From NCBI GenBank assembly GCA_020444275.1, contig JAHLLG010000002.1, positions 917,991 to 981,990 of the forward strand: 64,000 nucleotides of DNA, read 5' to 3'. Every line of letters begins with the position of its first letter. Positions within the stretch are counted from its first letter, which is position 1. Under the pieces are notes generated by a model, which made no database searches, had not been told where the DNA came from, and saw only the letters and a list, made by a program, of their open reading frames with translations. Positions 33,948 through 43,230 of this stretch are shown one piece after another. Source of the DNA: Bacteroidota bacterium. Its GTDB lineage: Bacteria; Bacteroidota; Bacteroidia; Bacteroidales; UBA12077. The position numbers and the translations under genes are program-made.

Positions 33948-35759
33948 CTATTTCAGCTTTTGCTGTAACTTACTAATAATCTTTATCGCATCAGAATATA
34001 ACGTATCCATTTTAGTTTCTTCAGTAACCGGAGCATAACGAGCATATTCGCATCGGTCTATAATACTTAATACCTGATCAATAGAATCATTATCAACACT
34101 TTTATTCTGCATCTCTTCTCTGGCTTTATCCTTCGATAAGTTGGCAACCGCAATTCCTAACTTATCACTAATATATCCCCAAAGTGCTTTAACCAATTCT
34201 TCGTAAAATGCTTCGCGCTGAACTTGCTTCATAAAGGCAGAAGCTTTCTTTAACCTTTTACGGGCAAATTTATTCGCTTTCTTATTCTTCACAAGCATTA
34301 CATTTGCGTTTTCTTTTATCTTTTTCTTTCGTAATAAAAAGATAATTATAAATACAATTATGCTTGCCAGATAAGAAAACCAGAATGGCTTTGTTCCAAA
34401 CAAGAACTGTCTGGATTTTTTTAATTCAATATCTTTATTCTTAATGAATCGAATATCTTTCCCCAGAAATTTTAAATCTTCTTTGGTAAATGCTGTAGAG
34501 ACTGTTACCGTGGTATCGCCTTCTGATTTTGCAACACTGATATTAAACGGACCTGCTTTTTGAGTTTCGTATTGGTTGGTTTCCGTGTTAAAGTAACTAA
34601 AACTAAATCGCGGTATGGTAAAATCGCCTGCATGACGCGGTATAATAAGATATTCAAAAGTTTTATTACCAATGGCGCCTCCTTCTGTATATTTAATATT
34701 ATCGCTCACCTTAGGGTCATACACCTCAAAATCTGCCGGAAATTCAATATTTAAAGGGTTAATATATTTTAAATTACCATTCCCTGAAATTTTTACTTTC
34801 AGATTTATGGCATCATTCGTATTTACATTGTTCTTATCAATCGATGCTTCCATTTTTATACGGCCAACAGCACCGGAGAAATTAAATGGCTTATTTTCGG
34901 GTAAATCCTGAACATGGATGGTAGCCGAATTACTAAAAACCTTTCTTCCTTCAGTTTCAACAGTTCCGAAAAAGTCATCAAACATGCTTCGAGATCTTCT
35001 GCTACCAGGCTTTTGATAATACACATCCATTTCAAAAGGCTCTATTTTCAGCTCGCCAGTTTTCTGAGGATATAATACATATTTACCCAATACTCCGGTT
35101 AAATATACTTTATCGTCAACTCGTTCTCTGTTTAAACTGGTTAGTGGTGGCACTTCCAGTTTCTCGGTAATAAATCCTTGAAATGAAGGTAATTTAATGT
35201 TCGCTAACTGCGTAACATTTAATCTTGAAAAAAGCTTAAAGGTTATAACCAAGTGTTCCTCGCGATGCACTTTTGTTTTAGAAACATATGCCTTAATATA
35301 TAAATCAGAGTCAGGAATATCCGATTTCTGTCCTGAATTATCCGGATCTTTAGTAATTGCTGTTGTAGTTGCTTGTCGGTCAGAACCCTTTATAACTTCG
35401 ATGTTTATATCGTTCGATTTATATGTTTTGCCATCAACTACTACCTGAGCAGGTGGAATTTTAAAGTCTCCTTCTTTATTTGCCTGCACTACATAGGTAT
35501 ATCTCAATTCAAAATTTTGTGTTACCTGTCCATTAACAATGCTCACATTGCTCGATTGCGAAGTGCTTGGTCCCGCAAGTATAGAAAAACCATCAATAGC
35601 AGGTGCTGAAAAATTACTCGCCTTAGCATTTATCGAATATATTAACCTAAATTGTTGTCCAAGCTCAACAACTTCGGGTGCTGAGGCCGTAAATTTTACG
35701 TCTTGTGCAAATGCACAGTTAGCAAAAAGTATAAATAATATAAAATACCAACGTCTCAT
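33948..35759 (-). CDS. batD: BatD: large periplasmic/membrane protein of the Bat complex
   Basis: 603 residues with a signal peptide (to about 18). Repeated immunoglobulin-like beta-domains follow, with FTASAPEVVELGQQFRLIYS at the start and LRYTYVVQANKEGDFKIPP and LYPQKTGELKIEPFEMDVYY, both typical of the BatD/oxygen-tolerance family. One membrane helix lies at about 450-468, then a cytosolic helical tail (FYEELVKALWGYISDKLGI). It probably contacts the VWA proteins BatA and BatB. The tail resembles that of the 336-residue protein at 38.7-39.7 kb. Confidence 0.92.
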   Translation of the reverse strand: MRRWYFILFILFANCAFAQDVKFTASAPEVVELGQQFRLIYSINAKASNFSAPAIDGFSILAGPSTSQSSNVSIVNGQVTQNFELRYTYVVQANKEGDFKIPPAQVVVDGKTYKSNDINIEVIKGSDRQATTTAITKDPDNSGQKSDIPDSDLYIKAYVSKTKVHREEHLVITFKLFSRLNVTQLANIKLPSFQGFITEKLEVPPLTSLNRERVDDKVYLTGVLGKYVLYPQKTGELKIEPFEMDVYYQKPGSRRSRSMFDDFFGTVETEGRKVFSNSATIHVQDLPENKPFNFSGAVGRIKMEASIDKNNVNTNDAINLKVKISGNGNLKYINPLNIEFPADFEVYDPKVSDNIKYTEGGAIGNKTFEYLIIPRHAGDFTIPRFSFSYFNTETNQYETQKAGPFNISVAKSEGDTTVTVSTAFTKEDLKFLGKDIRFIKNKDIELKKSRQFLFGTKPFWFSYLASIIVFIIIFLLRKKKIKENANVMLVKNKKANKFARKRLKKASAFMKQVQREAFYEELVKALWGYISDKLGIAVANLSKDKAREEMQNKSVDNDSIDQVLSIIDRCEYARYAPVTEETKMDTLYSDAIKIISKLQQKLK

Positions 35760-35794
35760 CTATTTCCTTTTTTCTGTTCAATTCGGTTTTAAAG

Positions 35795-36547
35795 TTACCA
35801 CTCTTTTTCAACTTTAACTTTTGCTGCGGCAGCCTTCTGTTCCTTAACTTTCTGTTGTGTCTTTTTCTCGTCGTTAGCTAAAGCCTGCAAAATACGCTCA
35901 GCATCTTCTTTTGATATTTGTTGTTGTTGCTGCTGCTGTTGCTGCTTATCCTGATTTTGGTCTTGTTTATCCTGCTGATTCTTATTTTGTTGATCTTCTT
36001 TTTTATCCTGCTGATCTTTATTTTGATCCTGGTTTTGTTTATCCTTGTTTTGATCTTTATTGTCTTTGTTCTGATCTTTGTTTTGATCCTGATTCTGTTG
36101 CTGCTGTTGCTGCTGATCAAGTTTTTTCTGCGCGTAAACTAAATTGTATTTCGTATCCATATCGTTCGGATTATTGCGCAACGCATTTTTATAAGCTTCG
36201 ATGCTCTCTTTATACTTTTTATTTTTTAGGTACGAATTTCCAAGGTTATGGTATATTTTCGCCTTTTCGTCTTTACTTAGTTCATAATCGGTTAAATTAT
36301 TAAACTCACTTGCAGCATCGTCATATTTTTCTTGTTTATATAAAGCATCTCCAATATTGAAAAGAGGTTTATGCGTTTTCTTTTCATCCAAGTCCATTGC
36401 CTTTCGGTATAAGACCTCGGAATTCTCGTAATCCTGTTTTTCAAACTCTTTGTTCCCTTGACGAATGTATTTACGCTCCTTCTGAGCAAAACCATTCATT
36501 GCTAACAGAAGCACTATATTGATCAATATTATCCTACTCCACATCAT
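35795..36547 (-). CDS. batC: BatC: secreted TPR protein with Gln/Asn/Lys/Asp-rich tail
   Basis: 250 residues: a signal peptide (to about 22), then three to four TPRs (residues 25-140; KYIRQGNKEFEKQDYENSEV, IYHNLGNSYLKNKKYKESIE). A low-complexity Q/N/D/K segment covers residues 145-210, and a short helical C-terminus (ISKEDAERILQALAND) follows. The C-terminal helix is conserved in BatC. Low-complexity linkers are common in BatC and vary between species. Two bases separate its start from the batB stop. Confidence 0.88.
   Translation of the reverse strand: MMWSRIILINIVLLLAMNGFAQKERKYIRQGNKEFEKQDYENSEVLYRKAMDLDEKKTHKPLFNIGDALYKQEKYDDAASEFNNLTDYELSKDEKAKIYHNLGNSYLKNKKYKESIEAYKNALRNNPNDMDTKYNLVYAQKKLDQQQQQQQNQDQNKDQNKDNKDQNKDKQNQDQNKDQQDKKEDQQNKNQQDKQDQNQDKQQQQQQQQQISKEDAERILQALANDEKKTQQKVKEQKAAAAKVKVEKEW
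35918..36115. repeat. Low-complexity CAA/GAT/AAA codon tract inside batC
   Basis: About 198 bases encoding poly-Gln runs at both ends and imperfect DQNKDQNKD units between them. The composition is strongly purine-biased on the coding strand and produces long hydrophobic antisense frames, which are not genes. Confidence 0.8.
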
Positions 36548-36549
36548 AA

Positions 36550-37587
36550 TTACGCGTTAATTTTAAAAATATTAAAATTATCTGACCATTTTCCTTTGCG
36601 TTCCAAAACAAAAATATCTAACAGAATAAAAAACAGAGCAACACCTAATAAATACTGAAAGCGATGTTCAAAATCAGTATAGATTTTCTCTTCCATCTCC
36701 TTTTTCTCCATTTCATTTATTCGGTTGAAGAGTCTGTTCAAACCTGTTTGTGAATTATTTGCCCGCACAAATTCACCTCCACCTACTGATGCAATTTCAG
36801 TTAACAGGTTTTGATCAAGCTTACTTATTACCGTATTTCCATCTCTATCTTTTTGAAATTCTGTTTGTCCGTATCCTCGTCGCAACGGGATTGGAGCTCC
36901 CTGCTGACTACCCATTCCTATGGTATGTACAGTAATTCCTTTTTCATTGGCCAGTTTTGCAGCTTTGATAGCATCATCTTCGTGGTTTTCGCCATCGGTA
37001 ATAATTATTAGTGCCTTATCCATTTCCGATTCGGGTGTAAATGAATTCATGGCCAGATCGATTGCTGTTCCTATTGCGGTTCCCTGTTTTGAAACAATTT
37101 CCGTGTTGATTGTTGAAAGAAACATTTTAGCTGCCGAAAAATCAGATGTTACCGGTACCTGAATATACGAATCGCCGGCGAAAACAATCAAACCAATGCG
37201 ATCGTTCTCCATGTTATCAATTAACTTAGAAATGGCCTGCTTTGCTCTTTCCAACCTGTTAGGTTTAATATCCTGTGCTAACATACTATTTGAAACATCC
37301 AGTGCGATTATAATTTCGGCTCCTTTGCGCTTAACCTTTTCCAGTTTTGAACCAAACTGTGGATCGGCTAAAGCAAAAACAATGAATACAATAGCAATAG
37401 AAAGAAAAATAAACTTTAATACCGGCCGACTTTTAGAAACATACGGCATTAATTGTTCAATAACACTTAACTCACCAAATTTGAGCAGTGCTTTCTTTTT
37501 GGCATACTGACCTAATGCAAATAGTACAATCAATACTGGCACTAATAGCAGCAAATACAAATATTCCGGATTCCCAAATCTAAACAT
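36550..37587 (-). CDS. batB: BatB: membrane-anchored VWA protein
   Basis: 345 residues. Two N-terminal membrane helices (about 8-26 and 58-78) and one at the C-terminus (about 313-332) flank a von Willebrand A domain (90-300) with the MIDAS sequence DVSNSMLAQD and later TAIGTAIDLA and IIITDGENHED. The VWA domain faces the periplasm and is expected to bind a divalent metal and a partner protein. It lies downstream of batA, as in other Bacteroidota. Confidence 0.92.
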   Translation of the reverse strand: MFRFGNPEYLYLLLLVPVLIVLFALGQYAKKKALLKFGELSVIEQLMPYVSKSRPVLKFIFLSIAIVFIVFALADPQFGSKLEKVKRKGAEIIIALDVSNSMLAQDIKPNRLERAKQAISKLIDNMENDRIGLIVFAGDSYIQVPVTSDFSAAKMFLSTINTEIVSKQGTAIGTAIDLAMNSFTPESEMDKALIIITDGENHEDDAIKAAKLANEKGITVHTIGMGSQQGAPIPLRRGYGQTEFQKDRDGNTVISKLDQNLLTEIASVGGGEFVRANNSQTGLNRLFNRINEMEKKEMEEKIYTDFEHRFQYLLGVALFFILLDIFVLERKGKWSDNFNIFKINA

Positions 37588-37654
37588 ACTTTCTATTTCA
37601 AATTTTAGATTTCAGATTTCAAATTTCGATAATGAAATAATAAACCTGAAATAG

Positions 37655-38647
37655 TTACGGTATTTGTCTTAATAATGTATTTCTTAATATTATATCTGTT
37701 AGTAATAAAAGTCCAGCTATTAACACAAAGATGAAAAACTCCTCGTCTTTCTGGCTAAACTCTTTTACTTCTATTTTTGATTTTTCCAACTGATCTATTT
37801 GCTCATAAATCTGCCTTAATTTTTCGTTATCGGTAGCTCTGAAATACTCACCTCCTGTATCGTCTGCAATCTGCTGCAGTGTTTCTTCATCGATTTCAAC
37901 AGGTACATTTCTTAGTTGCGTTCCAAATGGTGTTTGGAAAGGATACGGAGCTGTTCCCTGTGTACCTACACCAATTGTGTAAACTCTAATTCCAAAGGTT
38001 TGTGCCAGTTCGGCTGCAGTAGCCGGAGCGATAGCACCCTGGTTATTTACACCATCGGTTAATAAAATAACGACTTTACTTTTAGCATCACTATCTTTTA
38101 ATCGGTTAACCGATGTTGCCAGTCCCATTCCGATGGCAGTTCCATCTTCAATCATTCCGCTTTTAATATCTCTAAAAAGATTTATAAGTACTGAATGGTC
38201 TGTTGTTAAAGGACATTGCGTAAAACTTTCTCCACTAAAAACAACCAAACCAATCCGGTCGTTCCTTCGTCCTGCAATGAATTGAATTGCCAAATCTTTT
38301 GCAGCTTCAAGCCTGTCGGGCTCAAAATCGCGCGCTAACATACTACTTGATACATCAAGAGCTAAAACAATATCAATTCCTTCCGATTCCTGATTTTTCC
38401 AACTTAATGTTGACTGAGGTCTAGCAATGGCTATAATTATCAACGCAATAGCAATTACCTTAAAACCAAAAACAACATGGCGTAAGATGTGTTTATACGT
38501 TATATGATCTTTACCTATACCTTTTATGGTAGATACCTGAATGCTTGCATGTGTTTTCTTAAATTTTAGTACATACCAGACTACTACCGGTACTATTAAA
38601 AGTAACAGATATAAAAGATTCGGATTTGCAAATGTTATATTACTCAT
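37655..38647 (-). CDS. batA: BatA: membrane-anchored VWA protein
   Basis: 330 residues, with two helices near the N-terminus, one at the C-terminus (LLLLTDIILRN) and a VWA domain with MIDAS DVSSSMLARD, DGTAIGMGLA and VILLTDGVNNQG. It is a close relative of BatB in order and length. There are 67 bases between its stop and batB, longer than other joints in the operon; they contain TTTCAGATTTC-type sequence and no clear promoter. Confidence 0.92.
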   Translation of the reverse strand: MSNITFANPNLLYLLLLIVPVVVWYVLKFKKTHASIQVSTIKGIGKDHITYKHILRHVVFGFKVIAIALIIIAIARPQSTLSWKNQESEGIDIVLALDVSSSMLARDFEPDRLEAAKDLAIQFIAGRRNDRIGLVVFSGESFTQCPLTTDHSVLINLFRDIKSGMIEDGTAIGMGLATSVNRLKDSDAKSKVVILLTDGVNNQGAIAPATAAELAQTFGIRVYTIGVGTQGTAPYPFQTPFGTQLRNVPVEIDEETLQQIADDTGGEYFRATDNEKLRQIYEQIDQLEKSKIEVKEFSQKDEEFFIFVLIAGLLLLTDIILRNTLLRQIP

Positions 38648-38668
38648 AACTCAATATCAACTAATAAT

Positions 38669-39679
38669 TTAGGATTTATTTTCCTCTTTAATTGCTTTCG
38701 ATTCCGTCTTTGTTTGCTTATCAGATTCTGTTTTAGAATCATCAGGATTTTCTTCGATAATTAATTTCGTTTTATCAACAAATTTGTAAGCATCCATCAT
38801 GCATTTCTCATGCTGATCGGCAACCGGCTTATATTTTGCAAATTTTACCAGATCAGAAAGATGAAATATCTCTTTTAGTGTTTCAAATGATTCATCATCA
38901 TTAAAATCTGAAACTTGTAATGATTGCAAGATTTCCTCACTTGTGCGTTCCAGCGTTCTTATGGCATACCTGTTCCACAAATACATTCTAAGAATATCCG
39001 TAAGAACCGTATAGTAATCTTTAATTTTATCTTGTTGCCATAACTTATCGTTTTTCAGTTTATCCAAATCTCGGTATGCAATAATATGTGCAGGTTCTCT
39101 CGGTTTAAACCTTTTAATTATGGGCTCTTTTCTTTTAATTTTTCTGATCACATAAATAACAATAAATATCACCAAAGCTAGTAGCAATCCTCCACCTGCC
39201 CAAGGGTAAACCTCTGCAAAACTAAGTGGAGCCTCATACGGCATTTTAATATCTTTTATAGCCTTTGTGGTATCAACCGGTAAGGCATTTACTTTAAAGA
39301 TTAGCGTATCGGTGCGCAGTGTGTCACTATAATATAAGAATGGAATTGGCGGTAGTGCATAATATCCCGAATCAAAAACAGAAATGGTAACATTCTTTTT
39401 GATAATGTACTCACCAGATTCCAGTAGTGTTGTATCATTAGTTGTTTGATCAATAATCTCAATTTCAGAATCAAAGTTTTTTTCAAAATTTGGAATGCCC
39501 ACAAATTCCTTAAGAGGTTGTTTAACTTGTAGTTCTACTCCAACCTGATCACCAATTAAAAATTGATTTGTATCTAGTTTAGCGTTAACAGTAACATTCT
39601 GTGCTTTTAATTGGAGTACTGTTAAAACAACTAGCAACAGTAGAACTAAATACTTATATGTTATTTTAATTTTGCTCAT
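38669..39679 (-). CDS. Bat-operon membrane protein (BatD-tail-like / DUF4381-like)
   Basis: 336 residues: a signal peptide (to about 26), a periplasmic beta-domain (VNAKLDTNQFLIGDQVGVEL), one membrane helix (about 160-180) and a cytosolic region ending in a charged tail (ESDKQTKTESKAIKEENKS). The cytosolic part (YYTVLTDILRMYLWNRYAIR) resembles DUF4381 proteins that accompany VWA/MoxR operons. It probably helps bridge the VWA proteins and the cytosolic ATPase (inference). Confidence 0.75.
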   Translation of the reverse strand: MSKIKITYKYLVLLLLVVLTVLQLKAQNVTVNAKLDTNQFLIGDQVGVELQVKQPLKEFVGIPNFEKNFDSEIEIIDQTTNDTTLLESGEYIIKKNVTISVFDSGYYALPPIPFLYYSDTLRTDTLIFKVNALPVDTTKAIKDIKMPYEAPLSFAEVYPWAGGGLLLALVIFIVIYVIRKIKRKEPIIKRFKPREPAHIIAYRDLDKLKNDKLWQQDKIKDYYTVLTDILRMYLWNRYAIRTLERTSEEILQSLQVSDFNDDESFETLKEIFHLSDLVKFAKYKPVADQHEKCMMDAYKFVDKTKLIIEENPDDSKTESDKQTKTESKAIKEENKS

Positions 39680-39696
39680 AAACTACTTTCGTTCAA

Positions 39697-40581
39697 TTAA
39701 CGCTTCTTAAATAAGTTCATTAAAGGTTTTACATAATCCTGGTCAGTAGCAATAGAAACAAAATCTACACCTGCCTTAACCAGAGTTTCGTTTACCGCTG
39801 CTTCCATTTTATTATACCAGTTTGCATAATTTCTTCGCAACGTGTTACTTGTTGTATCAACCCAGGCATATTCACCGGTTTCGGCATCCTTCATTCTCAC
39901 TATACCTACAGAAGGAATTTCTTTTTCGCGTTTATCATATATTTTAAGTCCAATAACATCATGTTTTCTGTTAGCAATACGAATTGCTTCATCAAAACGT
40001 GGAGAGCCATTCTCGTCATCAATAAAGTCAGAAATTACAAAGGCAGTACTCCTTTTCTTTATAGCGTTAGTTAAATAACGCAATGCTTCAGAAATATTTG
40101 TTTCATTATTTTCCGGGGTAAACTCAATGAGCTCACGAATAATTCTTAATATATGTGATCTGCCTTTTTTAGGAGGTATAAATTTTTCTACCTTATCGCT
40201 AAATAAAATAACGCCGATTTTATCATTGTTATGAATTGCTGAAAACGATAAAACAGCTGAAATTTCAGTGATAAGGTTTTTCTTTAACTGTGTTTGTGTT
40301 CCAAAAACACGTGAATTACTCACATCAACAAGCAACATCACAGTAAGCTCACGCTCTTCTTCAAATATTTTAATATATGGATGATTAAAACGAGCAGTTA
40401 CGTTCCAGTCTATATTTCTGATATCATCGCCATACTGATATTCACGCACTTCACTAAAAGCCATACCTCGGCCTTTAAATGCACTATGGTACTCACCGGC
40501 AAATATATTCTTGGATAAGCCCCTTGTTTTAATCTCAATCTTACGTACTTTCTTAAGTAGTTCTGAAGCTTCCACACGCAA
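39697..40581 (-). CDS. DUF58 (VWA-like) protein of the MoxR/Bat operon
   Basis: 294 residues, no membrane helix. DUF58 marks are present: FKGRGMAFSEVREYQYGDD, IRNIDWNVTARFNHPYIK and the VWA-type LLVDVSNSR. It lies between the MoxR-side genes and the VWA proteins and probably acts as the cytosolic partner of the MoxR ATPase, as inferred for many MoxR-DUF58 pairs. Confidence 0.93.
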   Translation of the reverse strand: MRVEASELLKKVRKIEIKTRGLSKNIFAGEYHSAFKGRGMAFSEVREYQYGDDIRNIDWNVTARFNHPYIKIFEEERELTVMLLVDVSNSRVFGTQTQLKKNLITEISAVLSFSAIHNNDKIGVILFSDKVEKFIPPKKGRSHILRIIRELIEFTPENNETNISEALRYLTNAIKKRSTAFVISDFIDDENGSPRFDEAIRIANRKHDVIGLKIYDKREKEIPSVGIVRMKDAETGEYAWVDTTSNTLRRNYANWYNKMEAAVNETLVKAGVDFVSIATDQDYVKPLMNLFKKR

Positions 40582-40600
40582 CGGTTTTAGTGGTTATACA

Positions 40601-41014
40601 TCAGTTATCTTCGAGCTTCTTCGTAATAATTGAAAAATACCATTCTTCTTTTTTAATTCTAATCACAAAATTATTTTTACCTGAAACATAATCGTACCAG
40701 GTTAAATTTTCTTTATACTCGTACGTTTGATTTAACGAATCGATCATATTTTTTAACATGCTGTAATCGCACATTAAAATATGATACTTACAATATCCGT
40801 TTTCATCTAAAACAAATAAGTACGTTCGGTAACCATCGAAATCTTCAAACTTGATGAAATTACTTTTACCCATAACTTCCTTCGAAAAATAGAAGTCTTT
40901 ATGGTTTTCTTTCATCTCCTTTTTAATTTCTAATTTGTGTTTACCTACATAACTTTGTGAATGAACGCTTAAGCTCGAAACTACAATAAACAGAAGTACA
41001 ATTATTTTTTTCAT
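40601..41014 (-). CDS. Small secreted protein inserted in the MoxR/Bat operon
   Basis: 137 residues with a signal peptide (MKKIIVLLFIVVSSLSVHSQ). The mature part has a mixed alpha-beta look (FEDFDGYRTYLFVLDENGYC, YCKYHILMCDY), two cysteines, and ends EWYFSIITKKLEDN. I do not recognise it. Spacings of 18-19 bases on both sides argue that it is part of the operon, though the standard set lacks such a gene. Confidence 0.65.
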   Translation of the reverse strand: MKKIIVLLFIVVSSLSVHSQSYVGKHKLEIKKEMKENHKDFYFSKEVMGKSNFIKFEDFDGYRTYLFVLDENGYCKYHILMCDYSMLKNMIDSLNQTYEYKENLTWYDYVSGKNNFVIRIKKEEWYFSIITKKLEDN

Positions 41015-41032
41015 GATGAGATTATGTAACTT

Positions 41033-42028
41033 TTATGGAACTTCGATCGTGTTCAGAATTTCCGTAATAATATCTTCACTTGTTACATTCTCTGCTTCGG
41101 CTTCGTATGATAATCCTATTCGATGACGCAATACATCGTGACTAACAGCACGAACATCTTCAGGAATTACATACCCTCTTCGTTTTATAAAAGCATAAGC
41201 TTTTGATGCCATTGCCAGATTAATACTAGCACGAGGAGATCCTCCATAGTTAATCATTGCAGAAAACTTATCCAAACCATATTTTTCAGGAAATCTGGTT
41301 GCAAAAACGATGTCTAAAATGTATCGTTCAATTTTTTCATCGATATATACATCTTTAACCACATTACGAGCATCAATAATGTTCTGTGGTTTTAAAATCG
41401 TATTTGCTTTTGGAAATTCTTTGGCAATATTCTCACGAACAATAAGCTTTTCTTCTTCTAACTTAGGGTAGTCAACCACAACTTTTAACATAAAACGGTC
41501 GACCTGTGCCTCAGGTAACGGATAGGTACCTTCTTGTTCGATTGGGTTTTGCGTTGCCATAACTAAGAACGGTTTTGGCAGTTGATATGTTTGTTCCCCA
41601 ATGGTTACCTGGCGCTCCTGCATTGCTTCTAGCAAAGCACTTTGAACTTTTGCAGGTGAACGGTTAATCTCATCAGCCAATACGAAGTTAGAAAAAACGG
41701 GCCCCTTTTTAACATGAAACTCCTCTTTCTTCTGGCTATAAATCATTGTACCAATTAAATCGGCAGGCAATAAATCGGGAGTAAACTGAATTCGACTAAA
41801 GTCTGCATCAACTACGCTTGCCAACGTATTAATTGCTAACGTTTTTGCCAACCCAGGAACACCTTCTAATAAGATATGTCCATCGGATAACAAACCAATT
41901 AAGAGAGAATCGACAAGGTGTTTTTGACCAACTATTACCTTGCCCATTTCCATTTTAATCATATCAACAAATGAACTCTCCTTCTCTATTCGGTCATTCA
42001 GTTCTTTTACATCAACTGTTTCGTTCAT
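41033..42028 (-). CDS. MoxR family AAA+ ATPase
   Basis: 331 residues. AAA+ motifs: Walker A-like GVPGLAKT, Walker B VLADEINRSPAK, sensor MATQNPIEQEGTYPLPEAQ, the arginine-rich RFMLKV region, and a C-terminal lid with FSAMINYGGSPRASINLAM. MoxR ATPases act as chaperones that help assemble metal-binding or VWA-containing complexes. It is the first gene of the operon. Confidence 0.95.
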   Translation of the reverse strand: MNETVDVKELNDRIEKESSFVDMIKMEMGKVIVGQKHLVDSLLIGLLSDGHILLEGVPGLAKTLAINTLASVVDADFSRIQFTPDLLPADLIGTMIYSQKKEEFHVKKGPVFSNFVLADEINRSPAKVQSALLEAMQERQVTIGEQTYQLPKPFLVMATQNPIEQEGTYPLPEAQVDRFMLKVVVDYPKLEEEKLIVRENIAKEFPKANTILKPQNIIDARNVVKDVYIDEKIERYILDIVFATRFPEKYGLDKFSAMINYGGSPRASINLAMASKAYAFIKRRGYVIPEDVRAVSHDVLRHRIGLSYEAEAENVTSEDIITEILNTIEVP

Positions 42029-42236
42029 AGTTTAATAATTTTTGAAAAGATACATAAAAATTTTTGTTTTAAAAAAAGTAATAATTCTACTTCTGTCATT
42101 GTAAAATCATGGCAATATTAAGGTATTTTATTGTTAAAAAATGTTAAAGGATTTTAAGAAAGACTAATGATAAGATCCTTTTGAATATGAGATTATATAA
42201 TTATTTTAGCTTACTTATTTTTAACTGTGAAATTGT

Positions 42237-42244
42237 TAAATTTG
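42237..42244 (+). promoter_or_regulatory. Candidate -7 box overlapping the truA start region
   Basis: TAAATTTG, an exact match to TAnnTTTG, ends 4 bases before the GTG at 42249. No TTG is seen at about 19-21 bases upstream. If used, the truA transcript would be leaderless or nearly so. Confidence 0.35.
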
Positions 42245-42248
42245 AAAT

Positions 42249-43007
42249 GTGAAAAACAGGTATTTTATTCAATTAAGTTACAAAGGAACCCAATATCATG
42301 GATGGCAATTACAGCCTAATGCCATTACCGTGCAGGAAGTCCTAACCAAATCGTTATCAACAATTTTAAGAGAAACCATTGAAGTAACAGGGGCAGGAAG
42401 AACGGATACCGGAGTTCATGCTAGTTTTTTTATAGCACACTTTGATTCACAAAGTAAAGACTTACACGTTGATAAGAAAATTATATTTAAATTGAATAGC
42501 TTTTTACCACAAGACATTGCTATACAAAAAATCTTAAAAGTTAAAAATGAATCTCATGCTCGTTTTGATGCAAAAAGCAGAACATACCATTATTATATTC
42601 ATCAACAAAAAGATCCTTTTTTAACTGAATCATCCTACTACTTCCCTCATAAGCTAGATGTAGAACTAATGAATAAGGCCTGTGAGCTTCTTTATCAGTT
42701 TACCGATTTTACAAGTTTTAGTAAACTTCACACCGATGTTAAAACGAACAATTGCGTTATTAAAAATGCTCTTTGGAAACAAGATCAACATAAATTGATT
42801 TTTGAAATAATCGCTGATCGTTTTTTACGGAATATGGTACGTGCCATTGTAGGAACTTTAATTGATGTTGGGAAAAATAAGATTTCTCTAAATGATTTTA
42901 TTGAAATTATTGAAAGTAAGGACCGCTCAGCTGCCGGAGTTTCAGCTCCAGCACATGGACTATTCCTGTCTAATATAGAATATGACCCGAAAATCTTTAG
43001 TTCATAA
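42249..43007 (+). CDS. truA: tRNA pseudouridine synthase A
   Basis: 252 residues. Motifs in order: YKGTQYHGWQ, GAGRTDTGVHA with the catalytic Asp53, RFDAKSRTYHYYI and ADRFLRNMVRAIVG. TruA converts uridines 38-40 of tRNA anticodon stems to pseudouridine. The only in-frame start is GTG at 42249 (a stop lies 6 bases upstream), and an overlapping ATG two bases earlier reads straight into TGA. It is divergent from moxR across a 220-base gap. Confidence 0.95.
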   Translation: MKNRYFIQLSYKGTQYHGWQLQPNAITVQEVLTKSLSTILRETIEVTGAGRTDTGVHASFFIAHFDSQSKDLHVDKKIIFKLNSFLPQDIAIQKILKVKNESHARFDAKSRTYHYYIHQQKDPFLTESSYYFPHKLDVELMNKACELLYQFTDFTSFSKLHTDVKTNNCVIKNALWKQDQHKLIFEIIADRFLRNMVRAIVGTLIDVGKNKISLNDFIEIIESKDRSAAGVSAPAHGLFLSNIEYDPKIFSS

Positions 43008-43230
43008 AAATTTGATATCTAGAAACAGTTTAATGCCATATCTTAATAAAATTTATAATATTTTAAACTAACTAAAAATTAATTATTATCTTAGCCAGAG
43101 GTATTCATGAATGTTATCAGTTCCCAATATTTATGAATAATACAGACAAATTTTAACAAGACTAATTCAAAAAAAAACATGAATTAAAAAGGTTAGAATA
43201 TCTTTTATTTAATAACTCAATTATTTAAAT

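Noticed and set aside
35911-36303. Long leucine/valine-rich open frames on the plus strand opposite batC
   Set aside because: They arise from the CAA/GAT-type codon repeats of batC read backwards; they show no domain and overlap a well-supported gene.
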